Shown: positions 62,449 to 64,000 of the stretch, piece by piece
Layout: the number at the start of each line of letters is the position of its first letter
Position numbering within the stretch: the stretch's first letter is position 1
Assembly: GCF_009901525.1 (NCBI RefSeq)
Contig: NZ_CP019288.1
Span: 1,612,001-1,676,000, forward strand
Source: Kordia antarctica
GTDB taxonomy: Bacteria > Bacteroidota > Bacteroidia > Flavobacteriales > Flavobacteriaceae
Reading direction: 5' to 3'
DNA: 64,000 nt
Translations under genes and position numbers: made by a program
The notes under the pieces: generated by a model
What the model saw: only the letters and a program-made list of their open reading frames with translations
What the model was told of the DNA's origin: nothing
The model's database searches: none

Positions 62449-63147
62449 ATGAAAATTGAACGAAGATTAGCAGAAGGTATTGGTGGTTGGTTGATTTTTG
62501 AACAGCATTGTAATAAAGCTGGTCTTTTTAGCGAAAGGTATTTATCATTTCCAATTGGTCAAATTTTAAGTTCAATTTATGGTTCAAATGTTCACTCTGA
62601 ATTTATACATCCAATAATAAGTAAATATTCTACTGGACGTGGAGCAAAACCCAAAGTAGATTTTGCAGTTTTAAATGACGATAGAGAACCTATTTTAGCT
62701 ATTGAGACTAAATGGATAGGACAATCAGTTCCTTCTGTACAAAGTATCCTATGGGATTTAGTAAGATTAGAATCTTTGGCAAGCGAATATGGAACCTCTT
62801 GCATTTTTCTAATTGGAGGTAAAAAGAAAAAACTTCAATCACTATTCAATAGTCCTGAATTTAAAATGAAAAAATCTGCTCGTCCAAATCCCATTCTTTC
62901 GACGAAATCTTTAGGTTTAAAAAGTTTAAGTATTGTATCTAATGACCCAGGTCATTTATCCACTTGGAAACCTCTTACAAAAAAATGGCAGAATATGCCA
63001 TTTCCTAGTAAAATAGGAACTCAATTATTTAAACCTTTTCCAAACGATTGCACATTAGAACAATATCAAGTTTATGGTTGGAGAATATATAAAGCTGATA
63101 ACAAATCTACTTTCGTACCGAAAAACACTAAAATATATAGAGGATAA
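62449..63147 (+). CDS. Cassette 4, gene 2: PD-(D/E)XK-like nuclease
   Basis: This 232-residue protein has a nuclease-like core: D71 in PKVDFAVLNDD, E86 and K88 in ILAIETKWIGQ, then a helix with VQSILWDLVRLESLASEYG. That D-x14-ExK layout fits the PD-(D/E)XK superfamily, though the N-terminal Glu is not certain. It follows the preceding nuclease by 14 bases, so both would be translated from one transcript. The stop lies 7 bases before the left core of site D. The pair might act as a two-component restriction-like defence system, which is inference. Confidence 0.6.
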   Translation: MKIERRLAEGIGGWLIFEQHCNKAGLFSERYLSFPIGQILSSIYGSNVHSEFIHPIISKYSTGRGAKPKVDFAVLNDDREPILAIETKWIGQSVPSVQSILWDLVRLESLASEYGTSCIFLIGGKKKKLQSLFNSPEFKMKKSARPNPILSTKSLGLKSLSIVSNDPGHLSTWKPLTKKWQNMPFPSKIGTQLFKPFPNDCTLEQYQVYGWRIYKADNKSTFVPKNTKIYRG

Positions 63148-63154
63148 AAAACGA

Positions 63155-63290
63155 TTTGCCAACACCGTGTATAATTCATTGCTAGTTATAGCCTACTTAC
63201 GAAAGTCCTCGCGGACTTTCTATCTATGATTTATTTGCTAAATTTAGTGCTTAAACACGCAACGAAATCATACACAAACACGTTGGCAAA
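63155..63290 (+). other. attC-like site D
   Basis: The left core TTTGCCAAC (63155-63163) precedes ACC and GTGTAT. The apical hairpin GAAAGTCC-TCGC-GGACTTTC (63201-63220) is perfect and differs from site A by an A-T to G-C base-pair change. The right side carries GCAACGAAATC, ATACAC, AAACAC and core GTTGGCAAA (63282-63290). Length and layout match the other sites. Confidence 0.8.
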
Positions 63291-63306
63291 CATTTGACAG
63301 AACTTT

Positions 63307-63612
63307 ATGGAAGAAAATTATCAAAAAAACTATGACATAATTATTTCTGAACTTGAAAAAGATTTTAACGATGAAATTGAATTGATTGACGAACTATATC
63401 TTAAACATAAAGACAACTTCAAAGGTGGATATGTTACTCAAGCAATCAAAGACGAATTAAACTACGAAAGGGAAGATTTTTTAGCCAAATGGAATTGGAC
63501 AGTTCCATTAGCAATTTTCAATAGTATTCAACATAGAAGGCAGTATTTAAAAAAGTGTGCTGAATATTGTAACAAAATTTATAATTATCCTTTTGAAGTT
63601 ATTGACTTGTAA
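63307..63612 (+). CDS. Cassette 5, gene 1: small acidic protein of unknown function
   Basis: This 101-residue acidic protein begins MEENYQKNYDIIISELEKDF and is helical, with a central FKGGYVTQAIKDELNYERED and one WNWT aromatic cluster. Two Cys are near the C terminus (KKCAEYCNK). I do not recognise a family. Its TAA overlaps the ATG of the next gene (TAATG), so the two are coupled. It could be an immunity or antitoxin protein for its neighbour, which is an inference from coupling alone. Confidence 0.6.
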   Translation: MEENYQKNYDIIISELEKDFNDEIELIDELYLKHKDNFKGGYVTQAIKDELNYEREDFLAKWNWTVPLAIFNSIQHRRQYLKKCAEYCNKIYNYPFEVIDL

Positions 63613-64000
63613 TGGCAAGATATTCTAAAGGGACAGGTTGCGCATCATATATTGGGATTACAAGTATTGTGATTGCGGCAATCTATCTATTATTTACAAA
63701 TCCAAATGCTTTATTTGAAGGTACTATAAATATATTAACAGCATTATTATTTTTCTTCATAATGATAGGTTTAGCTGTCATTCTTCCTGGAATTTCGTTC
63801 AAAAGCGATAAAAATTCAAAGAATAACATTAAAAATTATGAAAAATCTCGAACAACAGTTTCAGAAAAAATAAAGCCAAATGCAAAAGAAAAAAAAGAAA
63901 CTAAAGCTGTCTTAGACATTATAGAAACAAGCACATCTGAAATTGAATGGTGGAATGAACTAGATAAAATTTGGAAATCGATATTTATAGAATGTTTTTC
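63612..64000 (+). CDS. Cassette 5, gene 2: membrane protein, 3'-truncated by window edge
   Basis: The frame is open to the right edge (about 129 codons). It begins MARYSKGTGCASYIGITSIV with two hydrophobic segments (IVIAAIYLLFTNPNALF and ILTALLFFFIMIGLAVILPG), followed by a charged linker (SDKNSKNNIKNYEKSRTT). The last visible part, EIEWWNELDKIWKSIFIEC, resembles the entry to Bacteroidota leucine-rich-repeat domains. If that continues beyond the edge, this is a membrane-anchored LRR protein. It overlaps the preceding gene's stop. Confidence 0.55.
   Translation, partial: MARYSKGTGCASYIGITSIVIAAIYLLFTNPNALFEGTINILTALLFFFIMIGLAVILPGISFKSDKNSKNNIKNYEKSRTTVSEKIKPNAKEKKETKAVLDIIETSTSEIEWWNELDKIWKSIFIECF

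Noticed and set aside
57599-63290. Classical integron with consensus RYYYAAC/GTTRRRY boxes
   Set aside because: The boxes here are GTTG-type (GTTGTAGC, GTTGTGCA, GTTGGCAA) and do not match the consensus, and the recombinase shows no obvious IntI domain. I therefore call it integron-like.
1-64000. tRNA or rRNA genes
   Set aside because: I saw no GGTTCGAATCC-type T-arm with matching acceptor ends and no rRNA signature; rnpB is the only stable RNA recognised.

Overview
The window is AT-rich DNA from a member of the Bacteroidota, most likely family Flavobacteriaceae. The evidence is PorQ and type IX secretion (T9SS) C-terminal sorting domains, PorT-like barrels, TAnnTTTG-type promoters, flavobacterial RiPP precursors with GG leaders, and a typical flavobacterial housekeeping gene set. 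The genus cannot be fixed from the sequence; Kordia-like would only be a guess.

Positions 1-20,000 are mostly core genome: the 3' end of thrC, gcvT, an SDR-type epimerase, a Prc-like S41 protease, yebC, a leucine-rich T9SS cargo protein, rnpB (RNase P RNA, minus strand) beside a 95-bp triple tandem repeat, dnaX-miaE, a small T9SS protein, a beta-barrel protein, and the polyphosphate block ppx-ppk1-sixA, then pdxH. Positions 20,000-37,300 mix housekeeping genes (rnz, pyrB-pyrR, rpsA, cmk, porQ, a LysM protein) with at least three separate peptide-natural-product loci. (i) Three small precursors with class I lanthipeptide-like leaders (20,120-21,369) lie next to a TPR-TM-AraC sensor regulator. 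(ii) A grasp-with-spasm type operon (26,210-29,699) has a precursor, a lipoprotein, an ATP-grasp ligase, an overlapping 56-aa protein and a SPASM protein, with a divergent XRE regulator. (iii) Two tandem copies of a precursor, each with its own promoter and terminator, precede a radical SAM/SPASM maturase (34,960-37,237). A fourth, Cys-rich GG-leader peptide lies alone at 10,078. Two lanthipeptide-like genes and the grasp-with-spasm precursor share a conserved 5' leader motif.

Positions 37,300-55,520 hold lon, an ECF sigma/anti-sigma operon with two putative exported beta-repeat proteins, an MFS transporter, an M48 protease, an alpha/beta hydrolase, and an alpha-glucan operon on the minus strand (glgE, maltokinase, glgB, GH31 glucosidase). 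No treS is visible.

The most striking region is 55,600-64,000. Behind two tandem-repeat arrays comes a complete XerC/D-like tyrosine recombinase (56,399-57,568). Directly downstream is an array of gene cassettes, all on the plus strand, separated by four near-identical folded sites of about 136-139 bp. The sites show the logic of integron attC sites. Short terminal core boxes are complementary within each cassette (not merely within each site), with CAAC/GTTG arms, an asymmetric 3/6-nt unpaired spacer, a GTRTAT/ATAYAC second box, and an apical hairpin whose stem covaries between copies. Cassette cargo is a UDG-like protein, a secreted MORN/YwqK-repeat protein, an RDD membrane protein, a pair of PD-(D/E)XK-like nucleases, and a small acidic protein overlapping a membrane protein cut by the window edge. 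An IS1182-type element has inserted into one site. I interpret this as a flavobacterial integron or integron-like system, with core boxes (NNNCAAC/GTTGNNN) that differ from the classical RYYYAAC/GTTRRRY and a recombinase in which I cannot see the extra IntI domain.
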